Source: an uncultured Eubacteriales bacterium
GTDB taxonomy: Bacteria > Bacillota > Clostridia > Oscillospirales > UBA644
Direction of reading: 5' to 3'
DNA: 64,000 nucleotides
NCBI GenBank assembly: GCA_900547165.1
Contig: URFZ01000004.1
Coordinates: 86,131-150,130 of the forward strand
In this document: positions 16,109 to 25,178 of the stretch, piece after piece
How the letters are laid out: each line of letters starts with the position of its first letter
How positions within the stretch are numbered: position 1 is the first letter of the stretch
The notes under the pieces: generated by a model
Database searches by the model: none
What the model was told of the DNA's origin: nothing
The model's input: only the letters and a program-made list of their open reading frames with translations
Position numbers and translations under genes: made by a program

Positions 16109-16137
16109 AGTGCCTGCGAAAAATTTCCGCAGGCACT
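16109..16137 (-). terminator. Terminator of the LRR-dockerin gene
   Basis: Perfect 10-bp stem AGTGCCTGCG with its complement and a 9-nt loop, about 30 bp past the stop at 16165. Confidence 0.75.
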
Positions 16138-16164
16138 TTCAAATTCAAGTCAGGTCTGACAAAG

Positions 16165-18024
16165 CTACTGCCTTACCGAGTCCGTCTTCTTCGCCACAAA
16201 GTAGAATATCGCCATGGCGTCCGCTATGTCCACATCGTTGTCGTCGTTTACGTTGCAGCGCACCAGCGCGTCCTCGGGAAGCAGTTCCTTTTTCGCAACA
16301 TGGTAGAACACGAGCATGGCGTCGGTGATGTCAACCTCACCGCTGCCGTCCGCGTCGCCGTAAACGATATCGAGGGTCGGTTCGATAGAATAAACGCTGA
16401 AATGATCGGTTTCAAACACCATAAAGCCGTTTGAATAGACAGCGTTCATGTCGTTCTTTGCGCCGTTGTCGGCGATATGGTAAACACGCATATCGGCGCC
16501 GTTCATGCCCTGCGGAACGGGAAGAGCCACAAGGACAGCGCCGTTAGGCTGAACGGTTTCGCCGCCTTTGACAAGACCTATGTCGAACACCGCCTTTTCG
16601 GCGGTCTGCTCTTTTACAACAACGGAAAGTTCCGCATTTTCGGGAACACCGCCGCCGACGGTCACGCCGCTTGACGTGTCCGTAAGCTCGCGATATTCGA
16701 CAAACGGTATGCCGTTTTTGTCCGCATAGGTTTCGGCACAAGAACCTTTAACGCCGTATATAGTCAGGTTGTCGCAGCCGTCAAATGCGGAATTGCCTAT
16801 GTTTACAACGCTTGCGGGGATGAGTACAAATTTAAGTTCGGCGCAGTTCAAAAACGCGCAGGCTCCTATCTGCGTTGCGCTGTCGGGAATTTTTACGAAA
16901 GTCAGTTTTGAGCAGCCGTAAAATGCGTATCTGCCTATTTGGCGCAGTCCTGCCGGAAACGAAATTTGGGTCAGTTCGGGGAAAGCATTGAACGCGTTAT
17001 CACCGATATTTTTCAAACCGTCCGGCAACCTGACACGGGTAAGCTTCGGGCAGGCCGAAAAAGCGCCGTCGGTGATTTCCGTAATATTCGGCAGGGATAC
17101 TTCCGCAAGTCCCGAGCCGCTGAAAGCGTTAACACCGAGTTTTGTTACGCTGTCCGGAATACTTATTTTTGTCAAATCCGTGCAGCCCGCAAAGGCTCTT
17201 GCTCCTATCTCGGTCACGCTGCCGTCGGAAGGGATAATGCTTGTCTTACAGCCGACGACAAGTTTTTTTGAGGATTTTTCAATAAGGCAGTTGTCAACGC
17301 TGAAAAACTCCGTGTTGTTTTTGTCAACGGTTATCGAGGTCAGCCCCGGGCAGTACGCAAATGCGGAGGAGGCTATCCATGTCACGGCAGAGGGAACAGT
17401 CAGCTGCGTCAATCTGTCGCGGCCCCAAAAAGCGGAGGAGCCTATCGAGGTCACGCTGCCGTCGGACGGAATAACGCTTGAAGCACAGCCCGCGATAAGG
17501 TTGCCGGAAGATATTTCCGTAAGGCAGTTGCCCGCGTCACTGAAAAATGTGTTTTTTTCGTCAACCGTAATGCTTTCGAGAGAGGGACAATCGGAAAATG
17601 CACCCGCTCCTATATTCGTCACATTTGCGGGTATATTTATGCTTGTCAGACTGCCGCAACCCTGAAAGGCTTCGGGAGCGATAGAGGTCAAGCCGTCGGG
17701 CAGAGTTATCGAAGAAAGAGAAGAGCAAGCCTTAAACGCGCCCCACGCTATCTCCGTCACGCTGTCGGGAAGAGTTATCCCAGTCATAGCCGAGCGGTTG
17801 AAAAATGCGGAATCGCCTATCACGGTCACGGTGTATCCGCCGAGCGTGGACGGAACAACAACGCTGCCCTCAACATCGCCGTAATAATCCGTAACAACGG
17901 CTGTGCCGTTTTTCACGTCGTATTGCCAAGCGCCGACGGATTTTGCCGAGAATTGCGCGGCGAATGCGGGAACAAGAGAAAGTACCAGCGCAAACGTCAG
18001 CAGCACGGAAAGTGTTTTTTTCAT
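16165..18024 (-). CDS. BspA-like leucine-rich-repeat surface protein with dockerin
   Basis: 619 residues with a signal peptide (about 1-22, MKKTLSVLLTFALVLSLVPA). Residues 60-430 hold about 14 LRR_5/BspA-type repeats, each with the pattern IGxxAFxxCxxLTxIxIPxSV. A beta-rich linker follows, then a C-terminal dockerin (about 555-619; YGDADGSGEVDITDAML and NVNDDNDVDIADAM). Exported, probably surface-bound through a cohesin; BspA-type repeats often mediate adhesion to host or other bacteria. AGAGGT precedes the ATG and a perfect-spacing promoter lies 60-80 bp upstream. Close relative of the protein at 59606-61672. Confidence 0.9.
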   Translation of the reverse strand: MKKTLSVLLTFALVLSLVPAFAAQFSAKSVGAWQYDVKNGTAVVTDYYGDVEGSVVVPSTLGGYTVTVIGDSAFFNRSAMTGITLPDSVTEIAWGAFKACSSLSSITLPDGLTSIAPEAFQGCGSLTSINIPANVTNIGAGAFSDCPSLESITVDEKNTFFSDAGNCLTEISSGNLIAGCASSVIPSDGSVTSIGSSAFWGRDRLTQLTVPSAVTWIASSAFAYCPGLTSITVDKNNTEFFSVDNCLIEKSSKKLVVGCKTSIIPSDGSVTEIGARAFAGCTDLTKISIPDSVTKLGVNAFSGSGLAEVSLPNITEITDGAFSACPKLTRVRLPDGLKNIGDNAFNAFPELTQISFPAGLRQIGRYAFYGCSKLTFVKIPDSATQIGACAFLNCAELKFVLIPASVVNIGNSAFDGCDNLTIYGVKGSCAETYADKNGIPFVEYRELTDTSSGVTVGGGVPENAELSVVVKEQTAEKAVFDIGLVKGGETVQPNGAVLVALPVPQGMNGADMRVYHIADNGAKNDMNAVYSNGFMVFETDHFSVYSIEPTLDIVYGDADGSGEVDITDAMLVFYHVAKKELLPEDALVRCNVNDDNDVDIADAMAIFYFVAKKTDSVRQ

Positions 18025-18079
18025 TTTTTATACCTCTTTTATTTTCGCCCGCAGACGAAAACTTTTAATTTTCACAGGT

Positions 18080-18108
18080 ATTATACTACCGTTTAATGTT
18101 TTTGTCAA
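18080..18108 (-). promoter_or_regulatory. Promoter of the LRR-dockerin gene
   Basis: On the minus strand TTGACA (18103-18108), 17-bp spacer, TATAAT (18080-18085), about 55 bp upstream of the ATG. Confidence 0.85.
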
Positions 18109-18266
18109 CATATTTAAATTTTTATCATACGGAAAATCCATATCACGGAATTTATATCTCCGAATCAGCCGCAAAAGCAGTTCTTTATTAAATTGAACCC
18201 CATATTTTGCAAGCAAAAGTATATATCACAAAGTTTTATAGAGTTGTAAGTCAAAGCCGACAGTTT

Positions 18267-19691
18267 TTATCTCGAATCAAACCCCTGTTTCGCGAGCAAC
18301 AGCAGCGTTATAACATTCGGAAACGCCATAAGCGCGTTGCATATATCTGCGGCGTCCCATGCGGCACGGACGGGAACGAATGCTCCGAAAAATACGAATG
18401 CGATGTAAGCAAGGCGATACAGCGTCAGAAAAAGCCCGAAGCGGCGGCGTTTTCCGCAGAGATAGCGCAGGCTTTGTTCGCCGTAAAAGCACCAACCGAC
18501 AGCCGTTGTAAACGCAAAAAGTATCAGGCATACGCCGAGCATAACGCGCCCGAACGGGGAATTTTCGCCGAACACGGGCGCAAGCCCTTTGGTGAAAGCC
18601 GAGGTTACGAGGTCGGCGGCTTCAAGAATTTTTGAGCCGTTCGAAAGCGGCATATCCGCACCCGTGACAAGCACGGCAAGACCGGTCAGCAGGCAGATAA
18701 CGTGAGTGTCGAAAAACGTGCCGAGCATAGCCACAAGCCCTTGTTCGCGAGGGTCTTTTCCGTCCGAGCAGGCAATGGCTATCGGCGCTGTGCCGACGCC
18801 CGATTCGTTTGAAAATATGCCGCGTGAAACGCCGAGACGCACGGTTTGGGAGATACCGTAACCGACCGTACCGCCGACCGCAGCGGACGGGTCAAACGCG
18901 CCGACAAAGATACGCCCGACGGCGGCGGGGAGCGCCGAGAGATTGCAGCCGATGACGCACAGTGCAAGCACGATGTACACGCCCGCCATAACAGGCACGG
19001 CAACCGTGGAAAACGTGCTGACGCCTTTCAGCCCGCCGAAGATTATGACCGCCGCCAAAAATGCGGAAACAACGGCAAACACGGCAACGGACAGCGGCAC
19101 GGACGCGCCGAAAACGGAAAAACTTTTTTCTTTGCCGAACGCGCCCGCTATACCGCGAACGCAGAGAGCCATTCCGTTTGACTGAACAAGCGTTCCGAGC
19201 CCCGTGACCGCGCCGACGACGCAGACAAGCGCAAAGAACACGGCAAACGCGCGCGGCAGTTTTTTCGCGCGCGGAAAACGACTTGAAAGCCCGCATTCCA
19301 TATATAAAAAAGGACCGCCGAACGGAACGCCGAACGTATCGGTCTTTCTGTATTTCACGGCAAAAAAGCCCTCGGAGAACTTAACCGCCATGCCGAGCGT
19401 GGCGCAAAGGATCATCCAAAAAAGCGCGCCCGCACCGCCGTAAACGACGGCGGCGGTCACTCCGACGATGTTGCCTGTGCCTATCGTGGCGGAAAGCGAT
19501 GTGCAGAGCGCGGCGAAAGGAGAAACGCCGACGCCCGTCCCTTTGCGAAACACTCCCGCAAACGCCTTTTTGAAGCCCCTGAATTGAATAAAACCCGTCG
19601 CGACAGTCAGAAAAACACCCGCAAAAAGAATAAGCGCCGTGAGCGGCACGCCCCACAGCACACGACTGATTTTTTCAAGAATTTCGACCAT
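18267..19691 (-). CDS. Sodium:alanine/glycine symporter (AGCS family)
   Basis: 474 residues from the ATG at 19691 (GGAG 8 bp upstream). A polytopic membrane protein with about 10-11 helices. Family signatures are visible: FAALCTSLSATIGTGNIVGV with the unwound helix 1 sodium/substrate site, GGPLFYMECG-like segment, the SNESGVGTAPIA motif, and GTFFDTHVICLLTG. Imports alanine or glycine with sodium. It is a single gene with no partner; the length is usual. Substrate preference cannot be read from sequence. Confidence 0.9.
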   Translation of the reverse strand: MVEILEKISRVLWGVPLTALILFAGVFLTVATGFIQFRGFKKAFAGVFRKGTGVGVSPFAALCTSLSATIGTGNIVGVTAAVVYGGAGALFWMILCATLGMAVKFSEGFFAVKYRKTDTFGVPFGGPFLYMECGLSSRFPRAKKLPRAFAVFFALVCVVGAVTGLGTLVQSNGMALCVRGIAGAFGKEKSFSVFGASVPLSVAVFAVVSAFLAAVIIFGGLKGVSTFSTVAVPVMAGVYIVLALCVIGCNLSALPAAVGRIFVGAFDPSAAVGGTVGYGISQTVRLGVSRGIFSNESGVGTAPIAIACSDGKDPREQGLVAMLGTFFDTHVICLLTGLAVLVTGADMPLSNGSKILEAADLVTSAFTKGLAPVFGENSPFGRVMLGVCLILFAFTTAVGWCFYGEQSLRYLCGKRRRFGLFLTLYRLAYIAFVFFGAFVPVRAAWDAADICNALMAFPNVITLLLLAKQGFDSR

Positions 19692-19861
19692 GCCGCACAC
19701 TCCGCATATTTTTGTAGATTTATATGCGAATGAACGATGAAATATTATTATTAAACATTATCGACACTCAACTTATTCGGAATTTTATTGTGAAAGACGG
19801 AGAATCACCGAGCGAGAATTCCCCGTCATTATATACGCTTAAAATATGTTCCGACCTTATA

Positions 19862-20309
19862 TCAATCTGTTTTTTCCGACAGCCAATCGCGCGCGTTCAT
19901 TATACTTATTCCGTCATATTGCATTTCGGGGTCATCGTCAAGCGTCAAAACAAATTTCGGATAACGGTCTTTGACGGCGGTCAGCGGACGCAATTCGCGT
20001 TTTAGAGTATTTTCGTCACGAACGGTCAGCGCGACCTGATAATACAGCGTCTCTTTCCCTTTTTGAGAAACAAAATCTGTCTCAAACTCGTCGATCTTGC
20101 CCACATAAACATCATAGCCGTTGCGCAAAAGTTCAAGATATACCACATTTTCCGAAATTCGAGCAGCATCAACGCGCCGCGAGCCGAGCAGCCGCAATTC
20201 CATACAAAGAGAGTATGCGTACTTGTCAAGCGCCGCTTTGGTCACAGCGAAAAGCCCCATGAACGGGAGCGGATTGAGCGGCGCAACTTTTTTCTCTGCC
20301 GCTCCGACG
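19862..20309 (-). pseudogene. Chimeric scar: SDR fragment joined to DUF4143 ATPase C-terminus
   Basis: About 45 codons at the right (KKVAPLNPLPFMGLFAVTKA and following) match the active-site helix of a short-chain dehydrogenase, with F where the catalytic Tyr is expected before the Lys. The frame then runs into ENVVYLELLRNGYDVYVGK and FETDFV, the C-terminal nuclease-like domain of AAA/DUF4143 ATPases. Neither gene has its other parts nearby; a stop lies just upstream. It is best read as two gene remnants fused by a deletion. A palindromic repeat pair follows at 20324-20378. Confidence 0.65.
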
Positions 20310-20323
20310 TTTTTTCAAAACTA

Positions 20324-20378
20324 TACCCGATAAGGTATAATTCGCACAAATCCAATGCGTTTTATACCCTATCGGGTA
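20324..20378. repeat. 17-bp inverted repeat made of palindromic operator-like boxes
   Basis: TACCCGATAAGGTATAA (20324-20340) and TTATACCCTATCGGGTA (20362-20378) are reverse complements with one mismatch, 21 bp apart. Each arm is itself nearly palindromic (TACC-N-GGTA). This looks like paired binding sites of a small helix-turn-helix regulator, left upstream of a broken gene. Confidence 0.6.
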
Positions 20379-20406
20379 CGATTTTATATTCAGATAAACT
20401 TTTTGT

Positions 20407-21300
20407 TTATTCTGCGGCAGTTGTCGCCGCTTCTTTTGCGGGTTCGTTCGCGCCGAACGCGGTCGCGGTGTATGACGTAACGCCGAGAATGGTCTCGCCG
20501 TCTATTTGAAGCGCGCGCGGGCTGTCAAACTCAACGGTTATGGTCTTGCCTTCAAGCACGGTCACACAGTCCGTGTGTTTGACGTGTTCGCCCTTGAAAA
20601 TGGACGGGAAGATAGCCAATGTCTTTATCTTGCCCGAACCGTGGAAAAGCATCGTTGAAAGTTTGCCGCCGTTTCTGACCTGCTCGGGGGTCGGCATCAT
20701 ACCGCCGCCGTAAAATCTGCCGTTCATCGTAGGCGCAAGCCATACTTTTTTGAACTCATGACGAACACCGTCAACGGTAACGACCGCGTTTGTCGGTTTG
20801 TAGTGGAACAGCAGCCCCTTAATTGCTATTCCCGCATAATTGATGTCTTTCTTTCCCTCGCCGCGCATTTTGTCGCCTACTTCGCAACAATAACCGTCGA
20901 TACCGTAGCCGATGCCGTTGATAAAGCGGTATGTATTGCCTTTTACGCAGACCGTAGGCAGATTTTTAAGATATTCGGTAATGTCGAACGGTTCGTCGTC
21001 CGCAGTTTTGCCGAGGTCGTGCGCAAAGTCGTTGCCAGAGCCGAGCGGACAGTAGAAAACATCGTGTCCGAGGTCGCGGTTGCCGACAAAATTGATAAAT
21101 CTGTTCAGCGTTCCGTCGCCGCCGCAGACGATGAGTTTATCGTCGGGAGCAAGGGAAAAAAGAGTGCTCTCGTAAACGCTTTCGTCGGTCATATTGCAGA
21201 AGACCGCGCCCTCGCCTACAACTTTTGTCAGACCTTTCGCGCTGTCTCCGCACCTGCCGTTGCCCGCAAGCGGGTTAAAAAATACATAAGTGGTTGCCAT
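20407..21300 (-). CDS. Diacylglycerol-kinase-family lipid kinase
   Basis: 297 residues from the ATG at 21300 (AGAGG 9 bp upstream). The catalytic domain carries FFNPLAGNG at the N-terminus and CGGDGTLNRF with the GGDGT nucleotide-binding motif, then CPLGSGNDFAHDLG, all typical of DgkB/YegS-type kinases. Phosphorylates diacylglycerol or another lipid alcohol on the cytoplasmic face of the membrane and recycles lipid headgroup by-products. Single gene on the minus strand, downstream of ftsH with a 240-bp gap. The extra Ala/Glu-rich tail has no known role. Confidence 0.88.
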   Translation of the reverse strand: MATTYVFFNPLAGNGRCGDSAKGLTKVVGEGAVFCNMTDESVYESTLFSLAPDDKLIVCGGDGTLNRFINFVGNRDLGHDVFYCPLGSGNDFAHDLGKTADDEPFDITEYLKNLPTVCVKGNTYRFINGIGYGIDGYCCEVGDKMRGEGKKDINYAGIAIKGLLFHYKPTNAVVTVDGVRHEFKKVWLAPTMNGRFYGGGMMPTPEQVRNGGKLSTMLFHGSGKIKTLAIFPSIFKGEHVKHTDCVTVLEGKTITVEFDSPRALQIDGETILGVTSYTATAFGANEPAKEAATTAAE

Positions 21301-21537
21301 ATCCATATTCCTCTCTTGCCGTCCGCCGAACTCCTTTCGGACCCCGGCGGACGTTTTCATATTCATTTATGGTTTTTCAGAGCCGTGGAACAGAGCATAT
21401 CCGGAACGGGCAGACGGCCTTCATACGCCGATACCGTCCGCCGTTTCTTACGGGATAAGCGGATTGAACCGCAAAACTCTTATACCCGAAGTGCCGAAAA
21501 CTTTTTTGCCCCGTTTTATTAGCCGACAGCCGCTGAA

Positions 21538-23352
21538 TTACTTATCAAGGATCTGCATAAACTCTTCGCCCGTGATAGTTTCCTTTTCATAAAGGAACTT
21601 GGCAAGCTCGTCGAGTTTTTCGCGGTTTTCGGTGATTATCCGCGTCGCTTTCGCATACTGCTTCTTAACAAGGTCAACTACCTTTTTGTCCACTTCGCGC
21701 TGCGTTTCCGCCGAGCAGGAAAGCTGCGTGTCGCCGCCGAGATACTGATTCGTTTCGGTTTCAAGCGCAACCATGCCGAACTCGTCGCTCATACCGTAAC
21801 GGGTTATCATGGAGCGCGCAAGGTTCGTTGCCTGTTCGATGTCGTTTGATGCACCAGTGGTTATCGAGCCGAAAACGACCTCTTCCGCAACTCTGCCGCC
21901 CGTGAGCGTGGCTATCTTGTTCTCCATTTCCTCTTTCGTCCAAAGGTAATGGTTGCCTTCCTCCACCTGCATGGTATAACCGAGCGCGCCCGACGTTCTC
22001 GGAACAATGGTTATCTTTTGAACGGGTGCGGACTGCGTCTGCTTTGCCGCCACAAGCGCATGACCTATTTCGTGATACGACACTATGCGTTTTTCGTGGT
22101 CCGTGAGTATCGCGTTCTTCTTCTGATAGCCCGCGATAACGACTTCTATGCTCTCTTCGAGGTCGGACTGAGTAACGGTATTTCTGCCGTCGCGAACCGC
22201 ACGGAGAGCCGCTTCGTTGACGATGTTCGCAAGTTCCGCGCCCGATGCGCCGGAAGCCATACGCGCAACAGCGGAGTAATCTATATTGGGTTCGGTCTTA
22301 ACTTTTTTGGCGTGAACGCGCAGAATAGCCTCTCTGCCTTTCAGGTCGGGCAGTTCAACGGGAACGCGGCGGTCAAAACGTCCGGGACGCGTCAGCGCGG
22401 GGTCGAGAGATTCGGGTCTGTTCGTCGCCGCAAGAATGATAACGCCCGTGTTGCCCTCAAAACCGTCCATTTCCGTCAACAGCTGGTTCAGGGTCTGCTC
22501 ACGCTCGTCGTTGCCGCCTATGCGCGAATCGCGCTTGCCGCCTATCGCGTCTATCTCATCGATAAATACTATGCACGGAGCCTTTTCTTTTGCCTGGTTG
22601 AACAGGTCGCGGACTTTTGAAGCGCCCATACCGACGAACATTTCAACGAACTCCGAACCGCTCATTGAGAAGAACGGAACGTTCGCTTCGCCCGCAACGG
22701 CTTTTGCAAGCATTGTTTTACCCGTGCCCGGAGGGCCTACGAGCAATATGCCTTTCGGCATCGACGCGCCTATTTCCGTATATTTTTTCGGGTCGTGAAG
22801 ATATTCCACTATCTCGGCCAGGTTTTCTTTCGCTTCGTCCTCGCCCGCAACGTCATCAAAGCGTATGCCGCTTGAAGACTTGACATATACCCTTGCATTG
22901 CTCTTGCCCATATCGAACATCATCGAGCCTGCGCCGCCGCCCATTTTCTTCATCATCCAGCGGGACAGCAACTGCCCGAGAACGAACAAGATCACAAGGG
23001 GAAGCACCCAATAAACGACGAAACTTACAATAGGCGAAGTCTCTTCGATTATCTGCGTCGAAAACTTTGCGCCCGACGCTTCGAGACGGGAAACAAGTTC
23101 ATCGTCCGTGCCGATATAACCGGTTTTATAAAGGTTGCCCTGCTTGTCGGAAAAAACTATCTTGTTGGACGCAATATCGACCTCGTCAAGTTCTTTCTGC
23201 TCCGTCATTTTGATAAACGTGCCGTAATCGACCTCTTTGACCTGCTTTTCCGCTATGCGCGGCATCAGAAGCAGGTTAAAAAGAACGATAACGAGCAGCG
23301 CGATGCCGTAATAGAAAAATAACGGCTTGTTCGGTTTTTTTACTTCGTTCAT
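21538..23352 (-). CDS. ftsH: ATP-dependent zinc metalloprotease FtsH
   Basis: 604 residues. Two N-terminal membrane helices (about 11-30 and 109-128) bracket an extracytoplasmic domain. The AAA module has Walker A GPPGTGKT (206-213) and Walker B IVFIDE (261-266), then the second-region-of-homology arginines. The zinc protease site is HEIGH (427-431). Hexameric membrane protease that degrades misfolded membrane proteins and regulators. The length is slightly short of 620-650 because the C-terminal tail is reduced. AAAGGA precedes the ATG and a promoter lies 75-105 bp upstream. Confidence 0.96.
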   Translation of the reverse strand: MNEVKKPNKPLFFYYGIALLVIVLFNLLLMPRIAEKQVKEVDYGTFIKMTEQKELDEVDIASNKIVFSDKQGNLYKTGYIGTDDELVSRLEASGAKFSTQIIEETSPIVSFVVYWVLPLVILFVLGQLLSRWMMKKMGGGAGSMMFDMGKSNARVYVKSSSGIRFDDVAGEDEAKENLAEIVEYLHDPKKYTEIGASMPKGILLVGPPGTGKTMLAKAVAGEANVPFFSMSGSEFVEMFVGMGASKVRDLFNQAKEKAPCIVFIDEIDAIGGKRDSRIGGNDEREQTLNQLLTEMDGFEGNTGVIILAATNRPESLDPALTRPGRFDRRVPVELPDLKGREAILRVHAKKVKTEPNIDYSAVARMASGASGAELANIVNEAALRAVRDGRNTVTQSDLEESIEVVIAGYQKKNAILTDHEKRIVSYHEIGHALVAAKQTQSAPVQKITIVPRTSGALGYTMQVEEGNHYLWTKEEMENKIATLTGGRVAEEVVFGSITTGASNDIEQATNLARSMITRYGMSDEFGMVALETETNQYLGGDTQLSCSAETQREVDKKVVDLVKKQYAKATRIITENREKLDELAKFLYEKETITGEEFMQILDK

Positions 23353-23428
23353 ACCGAAAATCCTTTCGTTAAAAACTTTGCGTATCTCACATTATACATT
23401 TTTATAGCCAAATCACTTCGCACGTTTT

Positions 23429-23457
23429 ATTGTAACATAAATTTTCGATTTACGCAA
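23429..23457 (-). promoter_or_regulatory. Promoter of ftsH
   Basis: On the minus strand TTGCGT (23452-23457), 17-bp spacer, TACAAT (23429-23434). A second TATAAT-like box lies closer to the gene without a good -35. Confidence 0.65.
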
Positions 23458-23655
23458 GTCTTTCCGAAAAAATGTTTTCGAAAGAAACACAATCGACCGA
23501 AAACTCCGAAAAACGCGTTGTCACGAGCAAAGAATACGTGCAGCGGACATATAACAAGACAAAACTTCAAATCACGATTTGTCTGAACCATATAGCAAAG
23601 ATATTCTTTACTGTGTCAGTTTCAAGTTTCAAATAAACATTAAAAAAGAAAAAAG

Positions 23656-23677
23656 GTCTCCGGATTTTCGGAGACCG
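23656..23677 (-). terminator. Terminator of the 23705 membrane gene
   Basis: Perfect 8-bp stem GGTCTCCG with its complement, 6-nt loop, followed on the minus strand by a T run, 28 bp after the stop. Confidence 0.8.
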
Positions 23678-23704
23678 AGGTTTTTCGTGATCCTGTCCGT
23701 GTTG

Positions 23705-24184
23705 TCAGAACAGTTTTATCTCTTCGGGCGGGAGGTGTTTTTCCGCGTAAACGTCGAGGAACCAGCTGAACGCTATGCTGAGAGCTCCCACGATAAAGAT
23801 TATGTAATGAACCCAATATATATTGCCGTAATGCAGCGTTTTTGTAAAGGGAAAACCGAGAAGTCCGATAACCGCCCATACGAAAGCGATAACGTGCGTG
23901 AACCACTCTTTCGGCATGGTAAAACAAAAAATCGCCGCCACAAGGCATATAAAGAACAGCGCGAACGGAACGAGGAACTCGTTGTTTATCGCGTAGCCGG
24001 GAATGACGGAACGCCAATAATCTTTCATTTCATCGAAGTTGAGCCATATATAACCGGAGATGGAGGAAGTCTGACCGTCACCGTAAGAATAGTACGGCAG
24101 GAACATCAAAAGCCATTGAATGAGTATCAGACCGCCTGTTCCGTAGGCGAGAAACTGTCTTTTTCTTGCGAGTTTTTCCAACAT
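23705..24184 (-). CDS. Four-helix membrane protein, function unknown
   Basis: 159 residues from the ATG at 24184 (AAGGAGC 8 bp upstream). About four hydrophobic segments: after an N-terminal basic stretch (KLARKRQF) at about 16-35, then 72-92, 98-118 and 122-142, with an external loop rich in Tyr, Trp and Ser. The pattern is that of a small integral membrane protein of the cytoplasmic membrane; I do not recognise a family. It has its own terminator and no operon partners. Confidence 0.7.
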   Translation of the reverse strand: MLEKLARKRQFLAYGTGGLILIQWLLMFLPYYSYGDGQTSSISGYIWLNFDEMKDYWRSVIPGYAINNEFLVPFALFFICLVAAIFCFTMPKEWFTHVIAFVWAVIGLLGFPFTKTLHYGNIYWVHYIIFIVGALSIAFSWFLDVYAEKHLPPEEIKLF

Positions 24185-24290
24185 AACTTTGCTCCTTATC
24201 AAGCAATACTGACGATATTATATAACATCGCTCGGCAAAAGTCAAGTTTTGTCATAAAAAAATCGGTTTAGAGGAATCAATACGGTCACA

Positions 24291-25178
24291 TCAATCCGTT
24301 TCAACCCGTATGTTCCCCGCCGCGTCGGCAAAGACGGAGATACAAAGAGAAGCGTCCTGTGTGACGTAAGTCTTTGCGCCGAGGGCGTCGAGAGACGCGA
24401 GGACGGACGGCGCGGGCGTTTCGGAGCGTTCGGCGGTCGAAGTGCTGATAACCGCGACTTTTGCGCCGACACGCTTCAAAAATGCGTAGGAAGACGCTTT
24501 GTCCGAGCCGTGGTGCGCAACTTTGAGAACGTCGGCGGAGATGTCGAGCGGGAGCAGGTCGTTTTCCTCTTCAAACTGCGCGTCGCCCGTAAAAAGTGCG
24601 GTCGCTTTGCCGCCGCAGAGTTTCAGCACAAGCGAATTGTTGTTTTCGCCGTCGGCAAGGCGAACGGGTGCGAGCACGTCAAAAAACAGCCCGTTTTTAC
24701 CGACCGAAAAATGTTCTCCGACGGAAAGGCGGGTCACGGCAAATCCGTGCTTTTCGGCGCGTTTGTCAACCTTATCCTTTCCGTCTTCGTCAAAGTCTCC
24801 GACGGCGGGGGCACAGACTTTGCCGACGGAAACGTCGCCGTTTTCGAGCAGGTCGTTCAACCCGCCGATATGGTCTTTGTCCGTGTGCGTGATGAACACG
24901 GCTTCAAGCGAGGTCACGCCGAACTTGTCAAAAGCGGTCCGCAAAACGGAATAAGAATCCTTTGTCCCCGTGTCTATCAGATAAAAAAGTCCGTCGGCTT
25001 CAATCAAAATCGAGTCGGCTTTTCCGACGTTGAGAAAGCGCGCCGTCCAAGCGGCTTTCGGCTCGTCAGGGGAAGAGTTCTCGGTTACGGACGTCGTGGG
25101 GTCTGTGTTATCGCGGCAGGCGCAAAAAAGAGTCAGACACGCAAAAATCACGGTAATAGCAGCAAAAAAGCGTTTCAT
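24291..25178 (-). CDS. Lipoprotein with ComEC-type metallo-beta-lactamase fold
   Basis: 295 residues. A lipobox-like LFCAC at about 17-21 ends the signal. A 25-residue Ser/Thr/Pro linker follows. The hydrolase domain opens with ARFLNVGKADSILIE, contains HTDKDHIGG (zinc-binding HxxxDH), FTGDAQ and AHHGSDKAS, which together are typical of the secreted ComEC/Rec2-like metallo-beta-lactamase group. Likely an extracellular phosphodiesterase or nuclease tethered to the membrane; the true substrate is unknown. Start overlaps the esterase stop by 4 bp (ATGA), the last gene of a three-gene operon with the esterase and PHP protein. Confidence 0.85.
   Translation of the reverse strand: MKRFFAAITVIFACLTLFCACRDNTDPTTSVTENSSPDEPKAAWTARFLNVGKADSILIEADGLFYLIDTGTKDSYSVLRTAFDKFGVTSLEAVFITHTDKDHIGGLNDLLENGDVSVGKVCAPAVGDFDEDGKDKVDKRAEKHGFAVTRLSVGEHFSVGKNGLFFDVLAPVRLADGENNNSLVLKLCGGKATALFTGDAQFEEENDLLPLDISADVLKVAHHGSDKASSYAFLKRVGAKVAVISTSTAERSETPAPSVLASLDALGAKTYVTQDASLCISVFADAAGNIRVETD

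Noticed and set aside
24291..24954. Open frames on the plus strand across the MBL lipoprotein gene
   Set aside because: They are antisense to a gene with clear signal, lipobox and zinc motifs, and lack ribosome binding sites.
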